Notes under the pieces: model-generated | The model's database searches: none | Told to the model about the DNA's origin: nothing | Seen by the model: only the letters and a program-made list of their open reading frames with translations | NCBI RefSeq assembly: GCF_000732925.1 | Contig: NZ_CP008953.1 | Location: 3,906,001 to 3,970,000, forward strand | Source: Amycolatopsis japonica | Lineage (GTDB): Bacteria; Actinomycetota; Actinomycetes; Mycobacteriales; Pseudonocardiaceae | Direction: 5' to 3' | DNA length: 64,000 nucleotides | Made by a program: the position numbers and the translations under genes | In this document: piece after piece, positions 9,015 to 18,181 of the stretch | How positions within the stretch are numbered: position 1 is the first letter of the stretch | How the letters are laid out: every line of letters starts with the position of its first letter

Positions 9015-9677
9015 CTACGAAAGGACCCCGTCCAGCAGCCGTACCCGCCTGTCCGCGATCCGGTGCACCTCGTCGTCGTGGGTCGCCACGATGACCGCGG
9101 CGCCTTCTTCGGCGCAGCGCCGCAACAGCCGCAGCACCCGCGGCGTGCTCCCCGCGTCCAGATGCGCCGTCGGCTCGTCGGTGAGCAGGACCCGGGGCCG
9201 CCCGCTGACCGCCCTGGCGAGCGCGACGCGCTGCTGCTGCCCGAAAGACACTTCCAGCGGGTAGCGCTCGCCGAGGTCGCCGATCCCGAGTTCCTCCAGC
9301 AGATCCGAAACCCGTGCGTGGATGTCCTTCGCGCTGGGCTTGGGAATGTCGGACCGGAGCCGCAGTGGCAACGCCACGTTCTCCGCGATCGTCAGTTCGT
9401 TCGCCAGGCCGAGCGCCTGCGGCAGGACTGCGCAGGTGTGCCATGGCGGCGCGCCCGCTATCGGGACGCCGTCCAGCAGGACACTGCCGGAATCGGGCGA
9501 GTCGAAACCGCACAGCAGGGCCAGCAACGCGCTCTTGCCGGAGCCGGAGCGGCCGGACACGGTGACCAGCTCACCCGCGGCCACCCGCAGTTCGAGCCCG
9601 CGCAGGACTTCGACGTCCCCGCTGGGATGGGGGAACCGGCGGCGCAACCCGACGGCCTCGAGGGCGGGTTCCGCCAT
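9015..9677 (-). CDS. ABC transporter ATP-binding protein with degenerate signature
   Basis: A 220-residue ABC ATPase of the MacB/LolD type. Walker A is GRSGSGKS, Walker B is VLLTDEP and the switch His is in VATHDD. The signature motif reads VSFGQQQR instead of LSGGQ, so this subunit has an altered C-loop. Its start overlaps the stop of the upstream ATPase gene (TGATG at 9675-9679), so the two are probably co-translated. With the neighbouring canonical ATPase and the 872-residue permease it likely forms one exporter complex, possibly with one consensus and one degenerate ATP site. The substrate is unknown. Confidence 0.88.
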   Translation of the reverse strand: MAEPALEAVGLRRRFPHPSGDVEVLRGLELRVAAGELVTVSGRSGSGKSALLALLCGFDSPDSGSVLLDGVPIAGAPPWHTCAVLPQALGLANELTIAENVALPLRLRSDIPKPSAKDIHARVSDLLEELGIGDLGERYPLEVSFGQQQRVALARAVSGRPRVLLTDEPTAHLDAGSTPRVLRLLRRCAEEGAAVIVATHDDEVHRIADRRVRLLDGVLS

Positions 9678-10369
9678 CACGGCACGACCTCCCGTTCTTC
9701 GACTTTTTCCAGTCTGCCCTTGTGCATCCGCGCCACCCGGCTGCCGAGTTCGATGAGCCGGTCGTCGTGCGAGGCGACGATGACGGCGAAATCCTGACCC
9801 GCCAAGTACTTCAGGGTGTCGAGCACGCGGTCGGCCGAGGCTTCGTCCAATTGGGACGTCGGCTCGTCGGCCAGAACGACGGTCGAGCGGCGAGCGAGCG
9901 TGCAGCCGAACGCGAGACGCTGCTGCTGCCCGCCCGACAGCGCCGAGATCCGCCAGCTGCCGGTCCCGCCGAGCCCCAGCTGATCGAGGATGTCGTCGGG
10001 CAGGCATTCGGTTCCGGCCGATTCCGCCGCCGCGCGGAGGTTGTCGGCGACGCTCAGATACCCGAGCAGGTTGTCGGTCGGGTTCTGGAACACCAGGCCG
10101 AGGTGGTGCCGCCGCAGCGCCCGCCGGTCGCGATGCCGGAGCTTTCCGGTTTCGGTGCCCTGGAACGAGATCGTGCCCCGCACGGGCTGTTCGAACAGGC
10201 CGAGCGTTCGCAGCAGGGTGGACTTTCCGGAGCCGGACGGTCCCGCCAGCACGGTGATGCCGCGCGCGGGGATGTCGATGGTGACGTCGTCGACGCCGGT
10301 CACGGTGCCCGCCGGGGTCTGGTAGTCGACGCCGATGCCGCGGAGCCGGAAGATCGGTTTCTCAGGCAC
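9677..10369 (-). CDS. ABC transporter ATP-binding protein (canonical)
   Basis: A 230-residue ABC ATPase with Walker A GPSGSGKST, signature LSGGQQQR, Walker B VVLADEP and H-loop VASHDD, all canonical. The start ATG at 10369 lies inside the end of the permease gene (8-base overlap), and its stop overlaps the next ATPase start. Gene order permease, ATPase, ATPase on the minus strand shows one operon. By family it energises an FtsX/MacB-like permease exporting a lipid, peptide or lipoprotein-type substrate. Confidence 0.9.
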   Translation of the reverse strand: MPEKPIFRLRGIGVDYQTPAGTVTGVDDVTIDIPARGITVLAGPSGSGKSTLLRTLGLFEQPVRGTISFQGTETGKLRHRDRRALRRHHLGLVFQNPTDNLLGYLSVADNLRAAAESAGTECLPDDILDQLGLGGTGSWRISALSGGQQQRLAFGCTLARRSTVVLADEPTSQLDEASADRVLDTLKYLAGQDFAVIVASHDDRLIELGSRVARMHKGRLEKVEEREVVP

Positions 10370-12980
10370 GGATCAACTCCGCGGTCCGGGCGGTGCGCAC
10401 CGAGCGCATCGCGATCCAGCCCGCCAGCGCCACGACGAGCACACCGACGGCGAGCACGGTCAGGGCGAGCGGGGTCGGGTCGGGCAGCGCCGATTGCGGC
10501 GGGAGGAACGTCGCCGGGTCGAAGCGCGGCACCGAGAGTCCCGCCACCGACACACCGCAGACGACGCCGATCACCACGGCGAGCCCGCTGAGCGCGCCCA
10601 GTTCCATCAGGTGACTCGCCAGCAGGGCGCGAGGCCGCATCCCCATCCGCAGCACCAAGGCCCCGGCCAGCGCGTTCTGGCGACGGCGGACTTCGACCGC
10701 GACCAGGAGCGACAGCACCGCCACCACGCCGAGGACGGCACCCAGCAGGGCCATGAACGAGAACGTCCACGACACCACGTAGAACGGGAGCGCGTCGAGC
10801 GCGGACTCGCGGGTGACCCGGTTGACCGCGGTCATCACCCCCACGGAGGCCAGCGCCTCGGTCACCTGCGTCATCGAGGAGCTGGACAGCAGGCTCCACT
10901 TGGGTATGGAGCGCAGCTGCGCCTCGCTGAGCGAATCCCGGGAGACCACGTACCCGGCCTTGGTGCCGATGATCGGGAACATCGGCAGTTCGCCGACCGC
11001 CCTGGCTTCCCCGAGACCGGCGGGCAGCGTGGCCTTCTGGGCGGGGTCGTTCCCGATCCGGATCGCGGGAACACCGGCGCCGGGGCTCGACAGTTCGCCC
11101 AGCAGCCGGTCGACCTCCGCCCCGTCGAGTGGGCCGAACGTGGCCGCCTGCCGGAACGTCCGCGGATCCACGACCAGCACGACGTTGCCCGCACCGGTCA
11201 GCTCGCCGACGATCGCGGCGCTGCCGGTGATCGAGTCGGGCAGCGCGACCTTCCCGGTGCCGACGACGCTTTCGGTGTCGACCCTGGTCTCGGCCCCGAC
11301 GAAGATGGCGGACTTCGTCTGCAGCGCCTCCTCCTGGCCTCGGGCGATGCCGATCCCCGTGGCCAGCGTCCCGATGGCCAGCGTGCCGATCACGAGCACG
11401 CCGGTGACCGGGGCGCGGGCGCTGGCGAGCCGCCGGATGGCCAGTTGCAGCGCGGGCCGGGACCACAGGCGTGCGCGATGCGACGCGTGCAGCGCGAGCC
11501 AGGCCAGCCGCGCGGCGACGAGCCCGACGGTGAGCACGACGAACACCGGATACGTGAGCGCGAGCGGATCGACCTGGGGGAGCGGGTTGCCGATCCGCGA
11601 TCCCTTGCTGTAGTCGACGAGCCGGTTCCAGCCGAGCAGGGCGACAGCGGCGGTGAGCAGCTCCCACGGGAAGAAGGCCAGGAGCTTCACCTTCTTGCGC
11701 CGCCCGGAGCGGACCCGGCCGAGTTCGAATTCCCGATGGGTGCGGACGGAGATCACGCCGGCGAGCAGCGCGAGCGAAACAAGCAGGATCGCGGCCGCGA
11801 CGAGCGACCCCCACAGTGTCGCCCCGTCGTTCAGCTCACCCGGTGGTCCGTACACGCCGAGCAACAGCCGGGCCAGCACCGCGCCGGCCGCGCCGCCCGC
11901 CACGATCGGGAGCCCGAGCTCGGCCACCGCGAGCAGTCCGAGCGCCCCCGGGCCGCTGCCGCGGGCCGACAGCAACCTCAGCTGCGGATGCCGCCGCTGG
12001 TACCACTGCAGGGCAACCGTGCCGATCCCGGCGCAGCCGACCAGGATGCTGATGGCCGCGAGCGGCAGGATCGAGACCAGGACGTTCGATTCCGCCTGGT
12101 TGCTGATCTCCACGGAGCGCTCGAACGGCAGCGACCCGACGATCGCGTCACCGAGTCCGCGCGAACCCAGATCCGCCTTGACCGCGGCGATGAGCGCTTT
12201 CCCGCGTTCCTGGAGATCCTCGGCCTCGCCCACGGTCTTGGGCGGGGCGTCGTAGAACGACATGTGGAGCGTCTTGATCGTCGGGAGGTTCAGCGCGCGG
12301 ACCGTGTCGTCGAAGGTCTTGCCGTCGTTGGCGAACATGACCGAGTCGAGCGGGTCGTTGGCGAGCCTGCTGACGACCGCGTTCCGCTGTTGCGAACACC
12401 ACCAGCGCGGCGCGGGATCGGGCAGGTCGCGGTACAGCCCCGTCACCGGCGGTATCGGGGTGCCCTTGATACTCGGGGTGGCGCCGGGCTTGATGTTCTC
12501 CGCCCCGGCCACGACGGTGCCGAGCAGGAATCCGGCGCCCGTCGAGCCGCCCGCCAGATCGAGATGGCCTTGAAGCGCCTGATCCCGGTGAGCGAGGACG
12601 ACCTTGTAGTTGGGGTCGCCGTTGAATTCGGTACCGAAGAGATACGGCGTGTAGCGGGAGGTGACCGGCGCGGGGAAACCGTGCGCCGGCGCGTTCCGGC
12701 GGACCGAATCGATCACCTGCGGAGCGACCGCGGCGGGGACGTTGTCCTTGCTGAACACGGGCCCGTAGTAGTCCGGGCACACGATGTCGGACTGATACGT
12801 GACGGCCGCACCGCCCGCGGCCGAGGCCTGCAGGACCGCTGCCGTGCCGAGGAAACAGGCCAGCAACGCGGTCACCGCGGCGATGATCAAAGTCAGGGGA
12901 CTGGTCAGTGCCGCCCTTGGAGCCGCTCGCCACGGCATTGTCACCCTGGGCCCGCCGGGAGCCCCCCACCTCACCCGCAT
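10362..12980 (-). CDS. FtsX/MacB-like ABC transporter permease, large
   Basis: An 872-residue membrane protein. A first membrane helix (about residues 25-55) is followed by a large extracytoplasmic domain (SDIVCPDYYGPVF onward). Several helix clusters follow in the middle and at the C-terminus. The long hydrophobic stretches near the end (LLGAVLGVVAVLSLLVAVEV, LAVVIGVVCGVSVAGL) fit an FtsX-type domain. This layout is usual for actinobacterial FtsX-like permeases with duplicated permease domains. The ATG at 12980 has no clear ribosome binding site; an ATG at 12938 (MPWRAAP) preceded by CAGGGTGA is a good alternative. The SARP-type regulator gene lies 105 bases upstream on the same strand, so it may control this exporter. 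Confidence 0.82.
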   Translation of the reverse strand: MRVRWGAPGGPRVTMPWRAAPRAALTSPLTLIIAAVTALLACFLGTAAVLQASAAGGAAVTYQSDIVCPDYYGPVFSKDNVPAAVAPQVIDSVRRNAPAHGFPAPVTSRYTPYLFGTEFNGDPNYKVVLAHRDQALQGHLDLAGGSTGAGFLLGTVVAGAENIKPGATPSIKGTPIPPVTGLYRDLPDPAPRWWCSQQRNAVVSRLANDPLDSVMFANDGKTFDDTVRALNLPTIKTLHMSFYDAPPKTVGEAEDLQERGKALIAAVKADLGSRGLGDAIVGSLPFERSVEISNQAESNVLVSILPLAAISILVGCAGIGTVALQWYQRRHPQLRLLSARGSGPGALGLLAVAELGLPIVAGGAAGAVLARLLLGVYGPPGELNDGATLWGSLVAAAILLVSLALLAGVISVRTHREFELGRVRSGRRKKVKLLAFFPWELLTAAVALLGWNRLVDYSKGSRIGNPLPQVDPLALTYPVFVVLTVGLVAARLAWLALHASHRARLWSRPALQLAIRRLASARAPVTGVLVIGTLAIGTLATGIGIARGQEEALQTKSAIFVGAETRVDTESVVGTGKVALPDSITGSAAIVGELTGAGNVVLVVDPRTFRQAATFGPLDGAEVDRLLGELSSPGAGVPAIRIGNDPAQKATLPAGLGEARAVGELPMFPIIGTKAGYVVSRDSLSEAQLRSIPKWSLLSSSSMTQVTEALASVGVMTAVNRVTRESALDALPFYVVSWTFSFMALLGAVLGVVAVLSLLVAVEVRRRQNALAGALVLRMGMRPRALLASHLMELGALSGLAVVIGVVCGVSVAGLSVPRFDPATFLPPQSALPDPTPLALTVLAVGVLVVALAGWIAMRSVRTARTAELIRA

Positions 12981-13085
12981 GGATACGCACGCTACCGGTC
13001 GAGGCGCCCGGGCGACAGAAAGAAATCACCGTTTGTTGCTGACGTGAAGTAAGGGATGGTCCATTGTGGTGATACGGGTGCATGC

Positions 13086-16000
13086 CTACTGACTGTCCGT
13101 CACCAACTGATCGATCGGTAAGGCCTCACCCGCCTCGCACTCCGCCGAGAATGCGGTTTCTCCGAGCGCCGCGACGACGACGCCGGTGATCCGGTCGACG
13201 TCACCGCGTTCGGCCTTCGGCAGGGGAGCGCCCACCGAGCGGCGGGAAGCCGCCGCCGCACCCAACAGTCGCGCGGCCAGGCGATACGCGCCGGCCGCCG
13301 CTTCCGCGCCGGCGAGACCTTCGAGGCCGAGAGCGATCGCACGGGGATCTTCGCTGTGGCGTGCGATCGCGAGGCCGTCGAGGTGGAGTCGTTTCGCCGT
13401 CACCGCGTCTCCGCGTTGTTCGGCGATGAACCCGAGCTCGGCGAGGACGAGGGTGCTGCCCGCTTCGGACTCCACGCGGCGATGCCAGTCCAGTATGGAC
13501 AGCAGGCGCCGCTCGGCCTCGTCGAACAACCCCTGGCGTCGCGCGCCGAGCGCGAGCCCGGTTTCGGCGTAGACCTCAGCGGGCTTGAAGCCGTGTTCGA
13601 CGGCCAGCGTCCTTGCCCGCTCGTGGTACTCCCTCGCCTCGTCGAAGTCGCCCATGAGCAGCGCCGTCCGGCCCAGCCACGACAGTTTGTAGGCGACCTC
13701 CGGCCACAGCCCGAGTTCCTCCGCGCGGCGAAGGCTTTCCCGATGGACGCGGAGGGCGTGCTCGTAGTCCCCGGCGATCGACGCCAGCATGCCGAGGACG
13801 AACGACGCCTGCAGCCAGCCCCAGCGTTCGCCGAGTCCGTCGAAGATCGCGGCGCTCTGCGCGGCGACCCGGCCACCGCCGGTGAGGTCGCCGCCGGAGA
13901 TCAGATGGGACGCCCGGTCGCTCAGCGCGGCCGCGGCGCTCCAGTCGTCGCCGATGTCGCGGGCGGTTTCCAACGCGTCGAGAGTGAGTTTCTCCGCGCG
14001 GCACAGGTCGCCGACCGTCGACCACGCGTAGCCGAGGAACCACGACATCCGCGCCCGGGCACCGGGATCGGCGATGCCCCGCACGGTCTCGTCCACGGCG
14101 GCGTCCGTGCCGGTGCCGTCGAGCACGGCGATCCCGGTGCGCCAGCCGAGAGCCTGGGCGTACTCGTCTCCGGCGTCGATCTCCATGCCGAGCACGAGGT
14201 CGAGCGAGCGCCGGGCCTCGGTGAGCCGTCCGCGCAGGAACCAGAACCAGGTCGTCGCGTTCACCAGCCGCGCCGCGAGCCGGTGTTCTCCTTGCCTCAG
14301 CAGCGTTTCGAGCGCTCGCCGGGTGTTGGCGCCCTCGGCGTCGAGCCTGTCGAGCCAACGGCGCTGCTCCCGGCCGCGCAACCCCGCGTCACCGCGTTCG
14401 GCCAGCTCGACGTGGAAACGGGCGTGCCGCAAGTACAGATCGTCGAGTTCGCCCGCTCGCTCGGCGTGCTCCAAGGCGTACGCCGAAACGGACTCCAGCA
14501 GCCGGAACCGCGGCTCGCCGGACTTGCCCGGCCTGCTGACCACCAGCGACCTGTCGACGAGGCGGGACAGCAGATCCAGGACGTCCCCGGCGGCGATTTC
14601 CCCGCCCGCGCAGACCGACTCGGCGGCATCGAGCCCGCACCCCTCGGCGTGGACGGCGAGCCTGCGCAGCACGATCTGCTCGGGCCCGCTCAGGAGGCTC
14701 CAGCTCCAGTCGATCATCGCGCGGAGGGTCTGCTGACGGCGCGGCCCGCCTCGTCTGCCCGAGGACAGCAGGCCGAACCGGTCGTCCAGGCGGGCGAGGA
14801 GCTCGTGCACGCCGAGCGTCCGGACCCGGGTGGCGGCGAGTTCGAGCGCCAGCGGGATTCCGTCGAGGGTGCGGCAGATCCGGGCGACCACCGCCGCGTT
14901 CTCCGCGTCGAGCGCGAACCCCGGCGCCGCCGCCTCGGCACGGGCCGCGAACAGCCGGACCGCGCTCGATTCCCGCACGGCGGCGAAATCCGGGTGCTCG
15001 GGCAGTTCGAGTGGCGGCACCGCCCAGACGTTCTCCCCGGGCAGCCCGAGCGGTTCCTGGCTGGTGGCGAGCACTCGCAGCCGAGGAACCGCCGCGAGCA
15101 ACCGCTCCACCAGCGCGGCGACCGGCTCGACGACCTGCTCGCAGTTGTCCAGGACGAGCAGGATCTCCTTGTCCCGTAAGGCGGCGGCCATCGACTGGGT
15201 CAGGGTTCCGGTGGACGTCGCCTCCTCGCGAAGGTCCAGTACGGCCGCGACGACGACGGCGACGAGATCCTCCGGCGGGCACGTCGGGCACTCGACGACG
15301 TCCAGGCCCGCCAGCTCGACGAGCCAGGTGCCGTCGGCCATCGTGAGCCGCGACGCCGCCTCGATGGCGAGCCTGGTCTTGCCCACACCGCCAGGGCCGG
15401 TGAGGGTGACCAGCCGCGCGTCGGTGACGAGCGCCCCGACCTCCTTGACCGCCGTCGTGCGGCCGATCAGCTCGGTCAGCGCCTCAGGAAGGTTTCCGCG
15501 CACCGGCTCGGCGGCGCGAGCGGTCTCGAGCTCCGGGCTGCGGGTGAGGATCGCCTGGTGCAGCGCCGCAAGGTCCGGGCCCGGTTCGAGGCCGGCCTCG
15601 TCACGCAGACGGGCCCGCAGTTCGGCATAGGTTTCGAGCGCCTCGCTGTGCCGCCCCGCCGCGTACAACGCGCGCATCAACAGCCCGCGCAGCCGCTCTC
15701 GCAGCGGATTCCGCGAGACCAGACCGGCGAGTTCCCCGGTGAGGACGCCGTGTTCGCCGAGGGCCAGCCGGGCTTCGGCACGGTCTTCCTCGGCGAGCAG
15801 CCTTTCCTCCTCCAGCCGCTGAGCGGCGGCGACGGCGAAGGGCTCGTCCTCGAATCCGGCATAGGCAGGCCCTCGCCACAACGCCAGCGCGTCGGCCAGC
15901 AGGGCCGCACGAGCGCGCGGGTCGACCGCGTCGCGGCCGCGGGCGGTGAGCGCGCGGAACCGATGGACGTCCAGCTCGCCGGGCTCGACGGCGAGGACGT

Positions 16001-16274
16001 AGCCGGCCGGTTGGTGGGTCACGAGCTCCCTGGCGCCCGGCTCGGCCCGATCCATGGCGCGACGCAACTGGGAGACCTTGGTCTGCAGGGTGTTGCCGGG
16101 ATTGCCCGGCGGGTGCTCGCCCCAGAGATCGTCGGTCAACGACGACACCGACGCCGCCCTGCCCTCGCGCGACAGCAGCGCGGCGAGCAGGAGGCGGACC
16201 TTCGCCTCGGGCACGACGACGGGCTCGCCCGCGGTCGTCCACGCGGCGAGCGGCCCCAGCACTCCGAATCGCAC
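13086..16274 (-). CDS. SARP/AfsR-family transcriptional regulator
   Basis: A 1062-residue regulator. The N-terminus is an OmpR-type winged-helix DNA-binding domain (MRFGVLGPLAAW to about residue 90, with the family motif LQTKVSQLRRAM). A bacterial transcriptional activation domain follows (about 95-245). An NB-ARC/AAA-like ATPase comes next, with P-loop LTGPGGVGKTRLA near residue 290 and Walker B-like ILLVLDNCEQV. A C-terminal array of TPR-like helices completes it. This is the AfsR architecture, typical of regulators of antibiotic or exporter genes. The GTG at 16274 is chosen because the conserved RFGVLGPL begins there; longer frames upstream are not conserved in style. It faces the imine-reductase-like genes across 83 bases. 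Confidence 0.9.
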   Translation of the reverse strand: MRFGVLGPLAAWTTAGEPVVVPEAKVRLLLAALLSREGRAASVSSLTDDLWGEHPPGNPGNTLQTKVSQLRRAMDRAEPGARELVTHQPAGYVLAVEPGELDVHRFRALTARGRDAVDPRARAALLADALALWRGPAYAGFEDEPFAVAAAQRLEEERLLAEEDRAEARLALGEHGVLTGELAGLVSRNPLRERLRGLLMRALYAAGRHSEALETYAELRARLRDEAGLEPGPDLAALHQAILTRSPELETARAAEPVRGNLPEALTELIGRTTAVKEVGALVTDARLVTLTGPGGVGKTRLAIEAASRLTMADGTWLVELAGLDVVECPTCPPEDLVAVVVAAVLDLREEATSTGTLTQSMAAALRDKEILLVLDNCEQVVEPVAALVERLLAAVPRLRVLATSQEPLGLPGENVWAVPPLELPEHPDFAAVRESSAVRLFAARAEAAAPGFALDAENAAVVARICRTLDGIPLALELAATRVRTLGVHELLARLDDRFGLLSSGRRGGPRRQQTLRAMIDWSWSLLSGPEQIVLRRLAVHAEGCGLDAAESVCAGGEIAAGDVLDLLSRLVDRSLVVSRPGKSGEPRFRLLESVSAYALEHAERAGELDDLYLRHARFHVELAERGDAGLRGREQRRWLDRLDAEGANTRRALETLLRQGEHRLAARLVNATTWFWFLRGRLTEARRSLDLVLGMEIDAGDEYAQALGWRTGIAVLDGTGTDAAVDETVRGIADPGARARMSWFLGYAWSTVGDLCRAEKLTLDALETARDIGDDWSAAAALSDRASHLISGGDLTGGGRVAAQSAAIFDGLGERWGWLQASFVLGMLASIAGDYEHALRVHRESLRRAEELGLWPEVAYKLSWLGRTALLMGDFDEAREYHERARTLAVEHGFKPAEVYAETGLALGARRQGLFDEAERRLLSILDWHRRVESEAGSTLVLAELGFIAEQRGDAVTAKRLHLDGLAIARHSEDPRAIALGLEGLAGAEAAAGAYRLAARLLGAAAASRRSVGAPLPKAERGDVDRITGVVVAALGETAFSAECEAGEALPIDQLVTDSQ

Positions 16275-16357
16275 GAAACCGACGTTAGCGCGGACCACCG
16301 ACAAGACCGTGCGTGAACCCGCAGCGATCCGTGCGCGGGCCGCGTCACGGTGGTCCC

Positions 16358-17233
16358 ATGAGCGAACACGGAAAGACCCCGGTGACGGTGCTGGGGCTGG
16401 GCGCGATGGGAACCGCGCTCGTAGAAGCACTACTGGCGGCGGGCCATCCGGTCACCGCCTGGAACCGGACCGCGAGCTGGGCCGAGGCGGTGGCGGCGCA
16501 GGGAGCTTCGGTCGCTTCGACCATCTCGGAGGCTCTCGCGGCCAACACGATCGTGATCGCCTGCCTGCTCGACTACGACTCGGTGCACGAGGTCCTGGAC
16601 CCGGTGGCGGCGGAGCTCGAGGGACGGCAGCTGATCAACCTGACCAACGGCACCCCCGGCCAGGCCCGCGAAATGAGCGCTTGGGCGGAGGGACTGGGGG
16701 CGGCCTACCTGGACGGCGGGATCATGGCCGTCCCGCCGATGATCGGCACGCCGGCGGCGTTCATCTTCTACAGCGGATCGGGCACCGTCTTCGGCCACGC
16801 CCGCACCGCGCTCGACACCTTCGGCGGCGTCAACTACCTCGGCGCCGACCCCGGACTGGCGCCACTGCACGACATCGCGCTGCTCAGCGGGATGTACGGG
16901 TACTTCGTCGGCGTCATCCAGGCGTACGCGCTGGTCGGCTCGGCCGGAGTCAAGGCGCGGGAATTCGCGCCGCTGCTGCGCGGCTGGCTGGACGCGATGG
17001 GCGGCTTCCTGGAGCGCTCGGCCGAACAGATCGACGACGGCGACTACGTGACCGATGTCGTGTCGAACATCGGGATGCAGGCGGCCGCCTACCCGAATCT
17101 CGCGCAGGCGGCGGAAGACCAGGGCATCAGCGCCGAGTTGCTCACGCCGCTCCAGTCGCTGATGGACAAGCGGGTCGCCCGCGGACACGGCGCCGAAGAC
17201 CTGATCGGCGTCATCGAACTCCTCAAGAAGTAA
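16358..17233 (+). CDS. Imine-reductase-like NAD(P)-dependent oxidoreductase, copy 1
   Basis: A 291-residue beta-hydroxyacid-dehydrogenase/imine-reductase family protein. The Rossmann motif GLGAMG near the N-terminus is followed by HPVTAWNRTAS. That match (GLGxMG followed by WNRT) is the imine reductase pattern, in which the residues after the second strand favour NADPH. A long C-terminal helical part would form the interlocked dimer. The start ATG at 16358 is just before the motif. It is followed 10 bases later by a paralogue. Likely reaction: NADPH-dependent reduction of a cyclic imine or a small carbonyl compound. The substrate is unknown. Confidence 0.85.
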   Translation: MSEHGKTPVTVLGLGAMGTALVEALLAAGHPVTAWNRTASWAEAVAAQGASVASTISEALAANTIVIACLLDYDSVHEVLDPVAAELEGRQLINLTNGTPGQAREMSAWAEGLGAAYLDGGIMAVPPMIGTPAAFIFYSGSGTVFGHARTALDTFGGVNYLGADPGLAPLHDIALLSGMYGYFVGVIQAYALVGSAGVKAREFAPLLRGWLDAMGGFLERSAEQIDDGDYVTDVVSNIGMQAAAYPNLAQAAEDQGISAELLTPLQSLMDKRVARGHGAEDLIGVIELLKK

Positions 17234-17243
17234 GGAAAAAGCA

Positions 17244-18104
17244 ATGATCACACTGATCGGGCTCGGCCCGATGGGACAGGCCATGGTCCGAGTGCTCCTG
17301 GAGAACGGCCACGGAGTGACCGTCTGGAACCGCACCGCCGCCCGCGCGGACGGCGTCGTCGCCGCCGGTGCCGTGCGTGCCGAGACCCCGGCGGACGCGG
17401 TGTCGGCGTCGGAGCTGGTGCTCTTGAGCCTCACCGACTACGCCGCGATGTACGACATCCTCGGCAAGGCCGAAGACGCCTTGGCGGGCAAGGTGATCGT
17501 CAACCTCAGCTCCGACACCCCGGAGAAGACCCGCGAAGCCGCCGAGTGGGTCGAGGCCCGCGGGGCGCGGTTCGTCGCCGGCGGAGTGATGGTGCCCGCC
17601 GAACTGGTGGGCAAGGACGAGGCGTATGTCTTCTACAGCGGCCCCACCGACGTGTTCGACAAGCACCGCGACACCCTGGCGCTGATCGGGCGGCCGGACT
17701 ACCTCGGCGAGGACGTCCGGCTGGCACAGCTGTTCTACCAGGCGCAGCTGGACGTCTTCCTGACCTCGCTTTCGGTGTTCATGCACGCGAGCGCGCTGGT
17801 GCGCTCGGCCGGGGTGCCGGTGGAGAAGTTCGTCCCGTACGCCAAGGACAACTTCAAGATGATGGATTTCTACCTGGACGCCGCGGCCGAGCAGATCGAG
17901 AAGGGCGAGCACCCCGGCGACGAAGCCAACGTCACGATGATGGGCGCGACGGCCGACCACATCGTCGAGGCGAGCCGGGACGCGGGGATCGACCTGGTCC
18001 TGCCGGAGGCCATCAAGTCGCACTACGACCGGGCGATCGCCGCGGGCCACGGGCGTAGCTCGTGGACCAGCCTGTTCGAGATCATCAAGGCGGACGTCAA
18101 GTAG
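17244..18104 (+). CDS. Imine-reductase-like NAD(P)-dependent oxidoreductase, copy 2
   Basis: A 286-residue paralogue of the preceding gene, with GLGPMG and HGVTVWNRTAAR at the N-terminus and shared motifs such as VFYSGPTDVF. The start ATG at 17244 has AAGGAAAA just upstream. The pair is surely one transcript. The two copies differ throughout, so this is an old duplication and perhaps a heteromeric enzyme or a pair with different substrates. The gene ends 20 bases before the hairpin at 18125-18181. Confidence 0.85.
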   Translation: MITLIGLGPMGQAMVRVLLENGHGVTVWNRTAARADGVVAAGAVRAETPADAVSASELVLLSLTDYAAMYDILGKAEDALAGKVIVNLSSDTPEKTREAAEWVEARGARFVAGGVMVPAELVGKDEAYVFYSGPTDVFDKHRDTLALIGRPDYLGEDVRLAQLFYQAQLDVFLTSLSVFMHASALVRSAGVPVEKFVPYAKDNFKMMDFYLDAAAEQIEKGEHPGDEANVTMMGATADHIVEASRDAGIDLVLPEAIKSHYDRAIAAGHGRSSWTSLFEIIKADVK

Positions 18105-18124
18105 GCGATCGCGCTCGCATCTGT

Positions 18125-18181
18125 AGTACGTGAAGGCCCCCTTCACTGCGCTAGACGCAATGAAGGGGGCCTTCACGTACT
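18125..18181. terminator. 26-bp hairpin between convergent genes
   Basis: Arms 18125-18150 and 18156-18181 pair with a single mismatch around the loop CTAGA. The core is GTGAAGGCCCCCTTCA, and the arm is itself partly palindromic. It separates the imine-reductase-like operon from the LysR gene, which ends at the base following the right arm. Confidence 0.7.
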
